Origin: Hormiphora californensis | Lineage: Eukaryota > Ctenophora > Tentaculata > Cydippida > Pleurobrachiidae | DNA length: 64,000 nt | Direction: 5' to 3' | NCBI GenBank assembly: GCA_020137815.1 | Contig: CM035350.1 | Coordinates: 3,396,037-3,460,036, forward strand | Shown here: in pieces, positions 9,701 through 30,270 of the stretch | Position numbering within the stretch: position 1 is the stretch's first letter | Layout: every line of letters starts with the position of its first letter | Program-made: the position numbers and the translations under genes | Notes under the pieces: generated by a model | What the model was told of the DNA's origin: nothing | Databases searched by the model: none | The model's input: only the letters and a program-made list of their open reading frames with translations

Positions 9701-11234
9701 GTTGTTTCCCCTTTTCATAGAATTGGTTTTTTGCACTTACAGCAAAAACGGTTGGAGTAGGAGCAAAATGTCTCTCAGAAGACCCCCCCAAAATCGGACC
9801 TTCTGAATCGATTAAGCTTGGTCGCAGGTCTCTATGATCATCCGTTTTTGAGATACAGGGAATTTCCCTCTTTTTCAAAAAGACGGGTTTCACAAAACAA
9901 GCTCTGTACACCGCATCTTTGGCGGGAAAGTTCCAAAATTTTTGGGCCACATAGATAATCGTTTTGAGCAACTATTTCCAGATTTTCATCTCTAATGAAG
10001 CATGGGAACATTCTCAGCCAGCGTGTCAAAGAAGCAAAAAAGTAAACCGTTCTCATGGCCAGAAATACGTTCCATTTCAAAAATCCTTCTTTGGGCTTAT
10101 TCACCTTTATAATCTCTTCAAATTCCAAGAATTTAATGTTTCTATCTCAAAAAAAGTGGTCCTGAGGTTAAAAATTCCAACAAAAATTGAAAAAACGCCA
10201 CTTTGAAAATAGGCTGTAGCAAAAATATGAATTCGAATTTAGGGCTAAAATTGCATATTTGAGGTCCATTTTGTATGGCCTAAACCCTGGTGAAGTCATT
10301 TGGTTGGGCACTCGATAATGAAAAACGCCAGGTGTACCCTTAAGACGTTCTGGTTGGACCTAGAACATGAAAACTATTCGTCTACACAATTTGAACGATT
10401 ATCTTTCGAATGCAACAAACGAGAAGTGTCTATCTTATGTCGTTTTCTCTCAAAAATGATTATAAATTTGGTAAAAACAGCGTCTATCCATACATAGATA
10501 GATAGATACATAGATAGACCCGGGACACTTATATTATTGCTTTTTTCACGATGTCATATCTCTAAAACTAAAAGAGATAGAGATTTGCCCTTTTAAACTA
10601 CAGTAGATCTAGACTATGTGACACTGTATACCAAATTTCAGACCGATCGGTGCAGTGGGGGCCTCCCTATGGGCGTCGCAAAATGCCATTTTTGGCTAAA
10701 AACTGAAAAAAGTTATTACTGCACTCTGGCACGCGCGGCTGGGGGGAGGGGATGGTCACCTTTGCGCTTGCCAGCGCAGTGATCCACTTACATTTGCTAC
10801 GGACCAGAAGGGTTGTGGTGCGGGGCACTCCTTACAGAAGCACACGAACCCGGAGTTCTCCAGTAGGCAGGTTCCTGTACCTCTGCAGGTGTCATTCTCA
10901 TTGGTGCATTCTGGGGCGGGAGGGAGACATTTCAATATGGGTACATCATGGGCCGGGGTAGACAGGTGGGGGAGCCTGGACGGTAGAGCTGGCACTGTCA
11001 GCTCTATTTTATGCAGGCCCAAATTACCCTTTTACCCTGTCACTTGTCAGTGACAGGGTAAAAGGGCAATTAAGGAGTGCATTAAATCTACAAATAAGGA
11101 ATGACAGGCATCATTCCAGGGTTCACTTTGTCTAGGTACATGAAGGCAATTCACTCTTGACGCAATTACAAATACCCATTTAATTTTAATGGTAAAGTGC
11201 TCCCATCTCTACATACCTGTAGTCACAAACACAT
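3644..11234 (-). CDS. SPARC: SPARC/testican-like secreted calcium-binding protein (partial model)
   Basis: Spliced minus-strand gene, 5' end not found. Exons in transcript order: 11234-11217 (candidate 18-nt microexon), 10910-10801 (follistatin-N, Cys-rich), 6381-6270 (Kazal), 4966-4887, 4058-3886 (first EF-hand), 3748-3644 (second EF-hand, stop TAA). The order FOLN, Kazal, then a Cys-bracketed EF-hand pair is the SPARC/testican domain order. These proteins are secreted, bind calcium and act in extracellular matrix. EF1 has D-x-N-x-D spacing (FDINKDKYLDLSE); EF2 is CDTNQNKKISHEEWC, flanked by the cysteines typical of the family. Splice phases agree at the FOLN-Kazal, Kazal-4966 and EF1-EF2 joins. 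The 4887 to 4058 join is out of phase by one base, so an exon may be missing or there is an indel. The signal-peptide exon was not identified. Introns carry several transposons. Confidence 0.7.
3886..4058 (-). CDS. SPARC: SPARC-like exon: first EF-hand of the EC domain
   Basis: Bounded by CTTTTTCAG acceptor and CTG|GTAGGT donor. It encodes a helix with a C-x-x-C motif, then FDINKDKYLDLSEIDIIARW. The loop has D, N, D, Y, D, E at the coordinating positions, so it should bind calcium. Needs incoming phase 1. Confidence 0.75.
4135..4300. repeat. Imperfect palindromic repeat
   Basis: GGTGGTACTGCAATTTAT-type segments occur in both orientations around 4160-4290 (for example GGTACCACCGCGGTGGTACT near 4243), giving a foldback of about 150 bp inside a SPARC-gene intron. 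Confidence 0.45.
4887..4966 (-). CDS. SPARC: SPARC-like exon between Kazal and EC domains
   Basis: Flanked by TTACAG acceptor and CTG|GTAAGT donor. Reads GDPCYEKRNQTKT... in phase 1 from the Kazal exon (which ends in the first base of a Gly codon) and exits in phase 0, which does not match the next exon. Confidence 0.6.
4983..5470. repeat. 31-bp tandem array beside a 3' splice site
   Basis: About 12 units of ACAGTTCTGTTAGACTTAGC.. (31 bp), plus two diverged leading units with TTATGTTAGACAATTAGC. The 5045-5117 hAT-like element is inserted between the diverged and regular units. On the minus (transcript) strand each unit contains GTCTAACAG, a branch-point/AG-like string, and the array starts about 17 bp upstream of the acceptor at 4967. 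Confidence 0.85.
5045..5117. mobile_element. hAT-like miniature element D, copy 1 (73 bp)
   Basis: Ends CTGTCAG/CTGACAG; internally two direct GTCAG..CTGAC mini-hairpins and a TTCTCG..CGAGAA hairpin between them. Flanked by 8-bp duplication ATCCCACA / ATCCCGCA (one mismatch). Other copies are at 14889-14958 and 24144-24206. An 8-bp duplication is the hAT hallmark. Confidence 0.7.
5666..5758. repeat. Hairpin MITE
   Basis: Arms of about 31 bp (starting ACTGCTGAGTAGCTAATTAT and its reverse complement) around a ~30-bp AT-rich loop. Confidence 0.7.
6270..6381 (-). CDS. SPARC: SPARC-like exon: Kazal-type domain
   Basis: Acceptor ACCCAACAG, donor GCG|GTAAGC. Encodes SPQICGEDGRTYQSLCEYQR.. followed by a CRQNKNIGIRHKLKC tail. 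The C-G-x-D-G-x-T-Y signature and Cys spacing are those of Kazal/follistatin modules. Entry phase 0 matches the FOLN exon and exit phase 1 matches exon 4887-4966. Confidence 0.8.
6562..6893. mobile_element. Foldback MITE with internal CT microsatellite
   Basis: Inverted arms of about 66-70 bp (TATGCCAAAAACTAACAGAA.. and its reverse complement) enclose about 190 bp that is mostly (CT)n. No ORF of note. Confidence 0.85.
6914..8587. mobile_element. Tc1-mariner/Tigger-like TIR element, 1.67 kb, non-autonomous
   Basis: Terminal inverted repeats GGGTAGACCGGGGTAATTTG.. / ..CAAATTACCCCGGTCTACCC with TA outside both ends. The interior is AT-rich and has repeated TTGCCCCATGGGGCAA-type palindromes near 8200-8310 and AATTGCCCC motifs near both ends. 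No transposase ORF. Confidence 0.8.
9033..10342. mobile_element. Giant near-perfect palindrome (about 606-bp arms)
   Basis: Left arm 9033-9639 and right arm 9737-10342 are near-identical reverse complements around a 97-bp unique spacer. The mirrored reading frames on both strands are a consequence of the symmetry. It lies in an intron of the SPARC-like gene and looks like a foldback element or a recent inverted duplication. Confidence 0.85.
10801..10910 (-). CDS. SPARC: SPARC-like exon: follistatin-N / EGF-like Cys-rich module
   Basis: Strong acceptor CCTCCCGCCCCAG|AA and donor TCC|GTAGCA. Encodes ECTNENDTCRGTGTCLLENS and then GFVCFCKECPAPQPFWS. The C..C..G.C..C.C pattern followed by CPAP is the FOLN motif that precedes the Kazal module in SPARC. 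Confidence 0.7.
11022..11071. repeat. Perfect-stem hairpin
   Basis: AATTACCCTTTTACCCTGTC and its near-perfect reverse complement are separated by a few bases. Stem about 22 bp with one mismatch. Confidence 0.7.
11217..11234 (-). CDS. Candidate 18-nt microexon of the SPARC-like gene
   Basis: TTTCTTCCTTCAG acceptor, 18 nt, then CAG|GTATGT donor. It enters in phase 1 and leaves in phase 1, which fits the FOLN exon (G + AA TGC gives Glu-Cys). Splice signals and phase fit, but so short a segment could be chance. Confidence 0.35.
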
Positions 11235-11359
11235 CTGAAGGAAGAAAGTACGTAGTTAAAGGGATCGTGACTAAAGTGGTTAAAGCTTGACAGTTTTAGT
11301 AGATATATTTACTATTTAGAAATTTTGAAAGATATATTTACTAAATATTATTTACTAAA

Positions 11360-11424
11360 TATACTGGGAAGTTCCCACACTTCTTAATAATATTAATTTA
11401 GAAGTGTGGGAACTTTCCAGTATA
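11360..11424. repeat. Hairpin repeat
   Basis: TATACTGGGAAGTTCCCACA.. pairs with ..TGTGGGAACTTTCCAGTATA; stem about 25 bp, AT-rich loop. Confidence 0.7.
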
Positions 11425-11667
11425 CCACTTTCAATTGTACTGCAAGTGATCTCGACTACCTTGTAGTTTAGTTGTTTGAAATTCCGGTCTGCTTGTTGAG
11501 TAAAGGGTCCACCCCTTACTCAACAACTGCCTGCTGAAGCCCACCCCTGATTTCATTTAAACTCTGCTGAATGCGGTCAGATTTGTTCGACATCGCCAGT
11601 CAGAATCCCTGACTTATACCAATGGTATTACCATCTTATCTGTATCCTCTCTCTATATAATACTTAC

Positions 11668-12170
11668 CGACCGTTATGGGGGTAAGTAGAGGGAGGAGAG
11701 GTCCTCTCTCCCCTCCCTCTACTTACCCCCATAACGGTTGAGAGATCCTCTCTCCCCTCCCTCTACTTACCCCCATAACGGTCGAGAGATCCTCTCTCCT
11801 CCCTCTACTTACCCCCATAACGGTCGAGAGATCCTCTCTCCCCGCCCTCTACTTACCCCCATAACGGTCGAGAGATCCTCTTTCCTCCCTCTACTTACCC
11901 CCATAACGGTCGAGAGATCCTCTCTCCCCTCCCTCAACTTACCCCCATTATAACAGTCGAGAGATCCTCTCTCCTAGCCCTCTACTTACCCCCATAACGG
12001 TCGAGAGATCCTCTCTCCTCCCTCTCCACCGTAACGGTCGAGAGATCCTCTCTCCCCTCCCTCTACTTACCCCCATTATAACAGTCGAGAGGTCCTCTAT
12101 CCCCTCCCAGTTTACTTACCCCCATAACGGTCGAGAGATCCTCTCTCCTCCCTCTCCACCGTAACGGTCC
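11668..12170. repeat. ~42-bp tandem array carrying a 5'-splice-site-like motif
   Basis: About ten units of CCCTCTACTTACCCCCATAA.. (CGGTCGAGAGATCCTCTCTC follows). The first unit is joined to an inverted unit, giving a palindrome at about 11672-11748. On the minus strand each unit reads GTTATGGGG|GTAAGTAG, a consensus donor. Parent exon not proven. Confidence 0.8.
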
Positions 12171-12590
12171 TTGAGAAGGACCGTGCCATGGCAGTGGCCA
12201 GTGTCAGCGTGAGAAGGAGTGGGGTTGTGGTGGCCATTTTAGCAATGGTAGCTAAACTGCCATGGCTGCAAACAATGAGAAGTTGAGTTCTAATTTTGGT
12301 TGCACCCAACTCTTTCTGGTCAAAATATTTGAAGAGCGCAGTTGCACTGCAGCTGCATACAGTGTGTAGGCTCCCGGTGCGATCAGGACACGTTTGAGCT
12401 ATATTGCAAGTGGAAACTAGTCTACTACTGGTCTAGGCAATGGCCAGAACATGTCCGGTTGAAAAATGGATTTTCAAAAGCGAAGGCAAAATATTTTATG
12501 GGTTTGTCAAAGCTCTTGTACGGTTATGCACATAAAATTCTTTAGGCTTTAGCAGGAAGAAAGTGCAGTCTTATAAACCCTCTCTCCCAC

Positions 12591-12698
<108 letters not shown>

Positions 12699-13523
12699 CA
12701 CCTAGGTGGTGGTAGGCTGGCTGCGAGTGTGGTACACGCAACTACGTGGTAGGAGCTGTATAATGTACTGTTCGACGATGCAGTAACTTGAACACTAGTG
12801 AGAATAATGGCTGGGAGCAAAACACACATGCACACGCATGTTACCCAGCTGCAAAACAAATGCGATTTAGGAGACAGAGAGATAGCGACTAAGAGAGAGG
12901 GAGAGAGGAAGGGGAAAACATATATAGTCGGTACACAAGCCATGACGGACGCACAATTGTGTCCTCTTTTTTCTCTTTCTCTCCCTTTATCTCCCCATCC
13001 CGGATAATAGATGTCACTTTTATTTGTCGCCTAATCCAACCCTAACTAGCTCAGCCAATGAAGGATACGGCTATTATCCCCCTACTCGAAAACACCCATC
13101 CGGCTCTTGAATTTTCCACACCCTGTTTTAACATACATGCAGTGGATGGGTAAGAAAGGCCCGTATTGGGATTAGAGTGTGGCTCCTCAGTGGAACACTG
13201 ACACATACTGTAAAGTTGGCCCCATCGCGACCTTCCTTTATTACTCAGTCTCCACTTCACGGCTCATTGAGACCGTAAGCCACGCTGGTACCTCCCCGAT
13301 CTCCCCGCTTGCTTTCAAAGTCAGTAAATTAGACGTTATTTATGGGGGTTTGTAAACGTAATTTTGTACTCAAAATCATTATACAATAACAACCACAATT
13401 ATAAAAACTGAAACAATTACACACTTAGATAATATACAATTTACAGACATACTTACATTAAAATGCTCTATTTAGGGGTATTGCGGAATGCCGCCAAATG
13501 ACCTCAGCCTAACTAAGTAGTCT

Positions 13524-13637
13524 GTAGCTACATGACTAGCCTAGGCTGTATGGCGGCGCCATACCCCATTTGATTCTCGACAGTGCGCTCAGATGGGTCG
13601 CGGCGCCAGACAGAGCCTAGGCTAGTCATGTAGCTAC
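13524..13637. mobile_element. MITE with 24-bp terminal inverted repeats
   Basis: GTAGCTACATGACTAGCCTA.. at the left and its reverse complement at 13614-13637; an inner GGCGCC-rich segment is also partly inverted. Confidence 0.75.
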
Positions 13638-13778
13638 TACGTAATCTGTATAATATGTCTAGCATCCCAGACTACAAGTAAAACTCTAGGTAAAACACGT
13701 GCCACCGTCGCGTGTGGTATTTAAAAATAGCATTTGATTTCTGACTCGCAGACACATATTGTCATTGATGCTGCACAA

Positions 13779-24097
<10,319 letters not shown>

Positions 24098-24126
24098 TAA
24101 ATGGCCTTCCCTTGTTGAGTAAGCAG

Positions 24127-24264
24127 TTGGTGACATAGACACCCTGTCAGAGCATTGGCCTGACCCTATTCTCGCGAGAACTGTGGTCAGAGCATTGGCC
24201 TGACAGTAGACACCTGGCGCGACCCCCGCTCAATCTCGGTCGCGCCAGGTGTCTATGTCACCAA
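24127..24264. mobile_element. Mutator-like miniature element F, copy 1, split by element D
   Basis: TTGGTGACATAGACACC.. to ..GGTGTCTATGTCACCAA, with flanking 9-bp duplication AGTAAGCAG. Removing element D (24144-24206) and one 8-bp repeat restores a continuous element. A 9-bp duplication is typical of Mutator-like elements. Confidence 0.75.
24144..24206. mobile_element. hAT-like miniature element D, copy 3 (63 bp, nested)
   Basis: CTGTCAGAGCATTGGCCTGA.. to ..CCTGACAG, inserted in element F with an exact 8-bp duplication TAGACACC on both sides. Confidence 0.8.
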
Positions 24265-25314
24265 AGTAAGCAGCTTCCTTGTTTTGTATAATAGTCTAGC
24301 TGAGTAAAGTTAGTGGTGTTGTAGTGTGAGCTGTGCTTCTACACAAAACGAAGACGTCATGTTATGAAGACTTTTTAATAAAACCGAGCTGTTCTGGCAT
24401 TTGCAAGCTCAATGCTCATATTATGTGACAAGGCACATTGTACTATAACAAATGAAGATGACAGACCGAGCTAGAGAGAAAGCATGTGCAAGAAATGTGA
24501 TATTACAACAAGACACAGTAGAACAAGAACTTCAAGAAACTGAAACTTGAATACCGCTCCGTGGAAGGCGTTATGGTACACCCCGAGATGCAAGGCCTTG
24601 CCAAAACTGTTATCATTTGAGATTCTAGAGAATTCTATAAAGCGTCACAACTTGAACTAGGAAGATTCTAGGCTAAAACCGAGGGTGGGTCCAATTACAG
24701 TCAGTATAATACGTAAACTGAAATTGTGCAAGCCTTCACCGATCTGTTGATCTATATAGGAGATCTCTAGATGCGAGATGCATAACTGGAACTATTAAAA
24801 CACAGGCAGTTGTAAAGGGATTGTACGGAGTGAGTAGTGGAACTGGAAAGTAGGATCTAGAAGTAGAAAACATGGCTATATTTATATTGGTCACATTGAT
24901 ACCTGAGTGAGATCGACGCTCGACTGAGATTGATCTCACATATTCTTCGCGGAGCGAGAATAGGTAGCAATGGATCCAAATGGCTATACCGTCTTTCCAG
25001 AAAATTAATCCTCAAAAGTAAGGGTATGCCCCTAGCGGCCCCGGCCCTAGTACATACAATTTGTTACATTGTATAGTGTATACAGTGTACTACACAGTGT
25101 ATACAGTACATGACAGTGAACTACAACAGCAGCTTGTAAAACTGCACTGTGAATTGATGAAATCACATGTACAATGTACTGCTCAACTCTGACAACACAC
25201 ACAGCAATATGAAACACTCTGTTTGTCTACCTGGGTTGAATAATACTCCGTTTACAGTTCTATGTGGCTACCCTACACTATCACAACAACATTGTATCCA
25301 CTGAATATTATACA
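24265..25314. other. Intergenic, no gene seen
   Basis: AT-rich, stops in all frames. It contains repeat G copy 3 (24886-24981, TTGGTCACATTG / CAATGGATCCAA ends) and a TACAGTGTA-type palindromic patch near 25070-25120. Confidence 0.5.
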
Positions 25315-25751
25315 CTAGAAAGCCCATTGAGATCCCACAACAGCCCCCCCCCCCCGTCTCTATGCCTCCCCCCCCCTCACTCTTCGTCTCTCCATGTCGG
25401 GGCAAAGAATAAGGAGGTTGGTAGTGGTAGAGCGCCGGTGATAAACATCAAGGGAAGTCTCGCTGAATAACATGTAGAATCAGGTGATAAAGATCAGTAG
25501 AATTGTAGCTGTGTAGAGAATCAACGGGGTACATAGGTAGAAAGGCTTTGGCAATCATGGAGGTCCCAGTAGTAGATCCCAAAATACCACAGGAACAACA
25601 CAGGAACACGCAACAAACAACCAAAAACATGCACGTGCAGTATCCCCTCACAACCTCCAATAACCCTCCCCAGCCACCTCCCAGGGCAACCCCCCATCAT
25701 TTGCACGTGGGATACTACACCATCACCACGCCACGCATTTGCTTATTATAA
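25315..25751. repeat. ~430-bp dispersed repeat S, copy 1
   Basis: Starts CTAGAAAGCCCATTGA, passes a C-rich run and GTAGTGGTAGAGCGCCGGTG, and ends CGCCACGCATTTGC plus an AT-rich tail. Copies 2 and 3 follow at 25758-26189 and 39537-39950, same orientation. GTGGTAGAGCGC matches a tRNA D-arm/A-box, so a tRNA-derived SINE is possible; no convincing B-box was seen. Confidence 0.7.
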
Positions 25752-25757
25752 TAGAGA

Positions 25758-26189
25758 CTAGAAAGCCCATTGAAGTCCCTCACCCCCCTCCCCCCCCCAC
25801 CGTCCCCATGTCTCTCTCCCCCTCTTACTCTTCGTCTCTCCATGTCGGGGTAAAGAATACGGAGGTTGGTAGTGGTAGAGCGCTGGTGACAAACATCAAG
25901 GGAAATCCCGCTGAATAACATGTAGAATCAGGTGATAAAGATCCGTAGAATTGTAGCTGTGTAGAAAGTCAACAGGGTACGTAGGTAGAAAAGCTTTAGC
26001 AATCATGGGGGCAGCAGTAGTAGATCCCAAAACACCACGAAACACCACACAGGAACACGCAACAAACAATCAACAACATGCACGTGCAGTATCACCCTCC
26101 AATACCCCTTCCAAGCCACCTCCTTGGCAACCCCCTCTATTTGCACGTGGGATACGACATCATCACGCCACGCATTTGCACTTTATAAT
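25758..26189. repeat. ~430-bp dispersed repeat S, copy 2
   Basis: Adjacent to copy 1 in direct orientation, with the same start, A-box-like string and end. A short G run follows at about 26270-26283. Confidence 0.7.
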
Positions 26190-26399
26190 TAAGATGATGT
26201 TGCTATCAGGGCAGCCGTGGTTCTCGAATATGGTCAGGCTCTGAGTGAGTGACAGTGTTGTTGTGATAGTGGGGGGGGGGGGGGCACCTTTTGCAGTTTT
26301 GTCTACTTTTGTCTACTACACAAAGTTGACAAAAACAGATTAAATCATAGCACTGGCAAGCGCCATGGCTCAATCTTCCCTGGCCCTTCGGCCTCCAGG

Positions 26400-28680
26400 C
26401 TCCAGCCATCCTCCCTACTCAATCCTCCCTCTCTCCAGCCATCATGCCTCCTTAAAGCTCCCTCTCTCCAGCCATCCTCCCTCCTCAATCCTCCCTCTCT
26501 CCAGCTATCCTCCCTCCTCAATCCTCCCTCTCTCCAGCCATCCTCCCTCCTCAATCCTCCCTCTCTCCAGCCATCCTCCCTCCTCAATCCTCCCTCTCTC
26601 CAGCCATCCTCCCTCCTCAATCCTCCCTCTCTCCAGCCATCCTCCCTCCTCAATCCTCCCTCTCTCCAGCCATCCTCCCTCCTCAATCCTCCCTCTCTCC
26701 AGCCATCCTCCCTCCTCAATCCTCCCTCTCTCCAGCCATCATGCCTCCTTAAAGCTCCCTCTCTCCAGCCATCCTCCCTCCTCAAACCTCCCTCTCTCCA
26801 GCCATCCTCAAACCTCCCTCTCTCCAGCCATCCTCCCTCCTCAATCCTCCCTCTCTCCAGCCATCCTCCCTCCTCAAACCTCCCTCTCTCCAGCCATCCT
26901 CCATCCTCAAACCTCCCTCTCTCCAGCCATCCTCCCTCCTCAATCCTCCCTCTCTCCAGCCATCCTCCCTCCTCAAACCTCCCTCTCTCCAGCCCTCCTC
27001 TCTCCTCAAACCTCCCTCTCTCCAGCCATCATCCCTCCTTAAACCTCCCTCTCTCCAGTCATCCTCCCTCCTCAAACCTCCCTCTCTCCAGCCATCATCC
27101 CTCCTCAATCCTCCCTCTCTCCAGTCATCCTCCCTCCTCAAACCTCCCTCTCTCCAGCCATCCTCCCTCCTCAAACCTCCCTCTCTCCAGCCATCCTCCC
27201 TCCTCAAACCTCCCTCTCTCCAGCCATCATCCCTCCTCAAACCTCCCTCTCTCCAGCCATCCTCCCTCCTCAAACCTCCCTCTCTCCAGCCATTCTCCCT
27301 CCCCAAACCTCCCTCTCTCCAGTCATCATCCCTCCTCAAACCTCCCGGCGCCCTCTCTCCAGCCATCCTCCTTCCTCAAACCTCCCTCTCTCCAGCCATC
27401 CTCCCTCCCCAAACCTCCCTCTCTCCAGCCATCATCCCTCCTCTAACCTCCCTCTCTCCAGCCATCCTCCCTCCTCAAACCTCCCTCTCTCCAGCCATCC
27501 TCCCTCCCCAAACCTCCCTCTCTCCAGTCATCCTCCCTCCTCAAACCTCCCTCTCTCCAGCCATCCTCCCTCCTCAAACCTCCCTCTCTCCAGCCATCCT
27601 CCCTCCTCAAACCTCTCTCTCTCTCTCCAGCCATCCTCCCTCCTCAAACCTCCCTCTCTCCAGTCATCCTCCCTCCTCAAACCTCCCTCTCTCCAGTCAT
27701 CCTCCCTCCTCAAACCTCCCTCTCTCCAGCCATCCTCCCTCCTCAAACCTCCCTCTCTCCAGCCATGCTCCCTCCTCAAACCTCCCTCTCTCCAGTCATC
27801 CTCCCTCCTCAAACCTCCCTCTCTCCAGCCATCCTCCCTACTCAAACCTCCCTCTCTCCAGCCATCCTCCATCCTCAAACCTCCCTCTCTCCAGTCATCC
27901 TCCCTCCTCAAACCTCCCTCTCTCCAGCCATCCTCCTTCCTCAAACCTCTCTCTCTCCAGTCATCCTCCCTCCTCAAACCTCCCTCTCTCCAGCCATCCT
28001 CCTTCCTCAAACCTCCCTCTCTCCAGTCATCCTCCCTCCTCAAACCTCCCTCTCCAGCCATCCTCCCTCCTCAAACCTCCCTCTCTCCAGCCATCCCTCC
28101 TCAAACCTCCCTCTCTCCAGCCATCCTCCCTACTCAAACCTCCCTCTCTCCAGCCATCATCCCTCCTCAAACCTCCCTCTCTCCAGCCATCCTCCATCCT
28201 CAAACCTCCCTCTCTCCAGTCATCCTCCCTCCTCAAACCTCCCTCTCTCCAGCCATCCTCCTTCCTCAAACCTCCCTCTCTCCAGTCATCCTCCCTCCTC
28301 AAACCTCCCTCTCTCCAGCCATCCTCCTTCCTCAAACCTCCCTCTCTCCAGTCATCCTCCCTCCTCAAACCTCCCTCTCCAGCCATCCTCCCTCCTCAAA
28401 CCTCCCTCTCTCCAGCCATCCCTCCTCAAACCTCCCTCTCTCCAGCCATCCTCCCTACTCAAACTTCCCTCTCTCCAGCCATCATCCCTCCTCAAACCTC
28501 CCTCTCTCCAGCCATCCTCCCTCCTCAATCCTCCCTCTCTCCAGCCATCCTCCCTCATTAAACCTCCCTCTCTCCAGCCATCCTCCCTCCTCAAACCTCC
28601 CTCTCTCCAGCCATCATCCCTCCTCAAACCTCCCTCTCTCCAGCCATCCTCCCTCTTCAAACCTCCCTCTCTCCAGCCAG
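26400..28680. repeat. 33-bp satellite, block 1
   Basis: About 69 units of CCATCCTCCCTCCTCAAACC + TCCCTCTCTCCAG. The plus strand repeats a branch-like CTCAAAC, a pyrimidine tract and CAG. The 33-bp (11-codon) period leaves several frames open on both strands, giving long low-complexity ORFs. I see no start context, splice partner or composition that supports translation. Confidence 0.95.
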
Positions 28681-28868
28681 TGCGTAGCACTAGCCAGTAA
28701 GGGTGGGTGAGGCTCCCGTTCCCCGTCCTGGGTGATGTGGCTGTGTTTTAGTTTGGTTACGTAGTTTTCAATCCCCCCTGCGAAGTGTCAAATGCCCGCG
28801 TCACGATATTCATTTCTTAATTTTATCCGTTGACTATTGTTCATCCCCCCACCCCCCGTGGCAAACAT
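28681..28868. repeat. Non-satellite spacer, duplicated at 30271-30465
   Basis: Shares GTTCCCCGTCCTGGGTGATG, GGTTACGTAGTTTTCAATCC and CCCGCGTCACGATATTCATT with 30271-30465, so [satellite + spacer] was duplicated as a block. Confidence 0.85.
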
Positions 28869-30270
28869 TTCTTTCTCTCTCCAGCCATCCTCCCTACTCA
28901 AACCTCCCTCTCTCCAGCCATCCTCCATCCTCAAACCTCCCTCTCTCCAGTCATCCTCCCTCCTCAAACCTCCCTCTCTCCAGCCATCCTCCCTCCTCAA
29001 ACCTCTCTCTCTCCAGCCATCCTCCCTCCTCAAACCTCCCTCTCTCCAGTCATCCTCCCTCCTCAAACCTCCCTCTCTCCAGTCATCCTCCCTCCTCAAA
29101 CCTCCCTCTCTCCAGTCATCATCCCTCCTCAAACCTCCCTCTCTCCAGTCATCATCCCTCCTCAAACCTCCCTCTCTCCAGCCATCATCCCTCCTCAAAC
29201 CTTCCTCTCTCCAGTCATCCTCCCTCCTCCCTCCTCCCTCTCTCCAGCCATCCTCCCTCCTCAAACCTCCCTCTCTCCAGCCATCCTCCCTCCTCAAACC
29301 TCCCTCTCTCCAGCCATCCTCCCTCCTCAAACCTCCCTCTCTCCAGCCATCATCCCTCCTCAAACCTCCCTCTCTCGACCAGCCATCATCCCTCCTCAAA
29401 CCTCCCTCTCTCCAGCCATCCTCCCTCCTCAAACCTCCTTCTCTCCAGCCATCCTCCCTCCTCAAACCTCCCTCTCTCCAGCCATCCTCCCTCCTCAAAC
29501 CTCCCTTTCTCCAGCCATCCTCCCTCCTCAAACCTCCCTCTCTCCAGCCATCCTCCCTCCTCAAACCTCCCTCTCTCCAGCCATCCTCCCTCCTCAAACC
29601 TCCCTCTCTCCAGCCATCATCCCTCCTCAAACCTCCCTCTCTCCAGCCATCCTCCCTCCTCAAACCTCCCTCTCTCCAGCCGTCCTCCCTCCTCAAACCT
29701 CCCTCTCTCCAGCCATCCTCCCTCCTCAAACCTCCCTCTATCCAGCCATCCTCCCTCCCCGAACCTCCCTCTCCAGCCATCCTCCCTCCTCAAACCTCCC
29801 TCTCTCCAGCCATCCTCCCTCCTCAAACCTCCCTCTATCCAGCCATCCTCCCTCCCCGAACCTCCCTCTCCAGCCATCCTCCCTCCTCAAACCTCCCTCT
29901 CTCCAGTCATCATCCCTCCTCAAACCTCCCTCTCTCCAGCCATCCTCCCTCCTCAAACCTCCCTCTCTCCAGCCATCCTCCCTCCTCAAACCTCCCTCTC
30001 TCCAGCCATCCTCCCTCCTCAAACCTCCCTCTCTCCAGTCATCCTCCCTCCTCAAACCTCCCTCTCTCCAGCCATCCTCCCTCCTCAAACCTCCCTCTCT
30101 CCAGCCATCCTCCCTCCTCAAACCTCCCTCTCTCCAGCCATCCTCCCTCCTCAAACCTCCCTCTCTCCAGCCATCCTCCCTCCTCAAACCTCCCTCTCTC
30201 CAGCCATCCTCCCTCCTCAAACCTCCCTCTCTCCAGCCATCATCCCTCCTCAAACCTCCCTCTCTCCAGC
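28869..30270. repeat. 33-bp satellite, block 2
   Basis: About 42 more units of the same repeat, followed by the second spacer copy. Variants such as CTCCCCGAAC occur twice as a larger sub-block near 29740-29880. Confidence 0.95.

Noticed and set aside
9170-10206. Mirrored ORF pairs
   Set aside because: Identical proteins on opposite strands come from the palindrome arms; no known domain.
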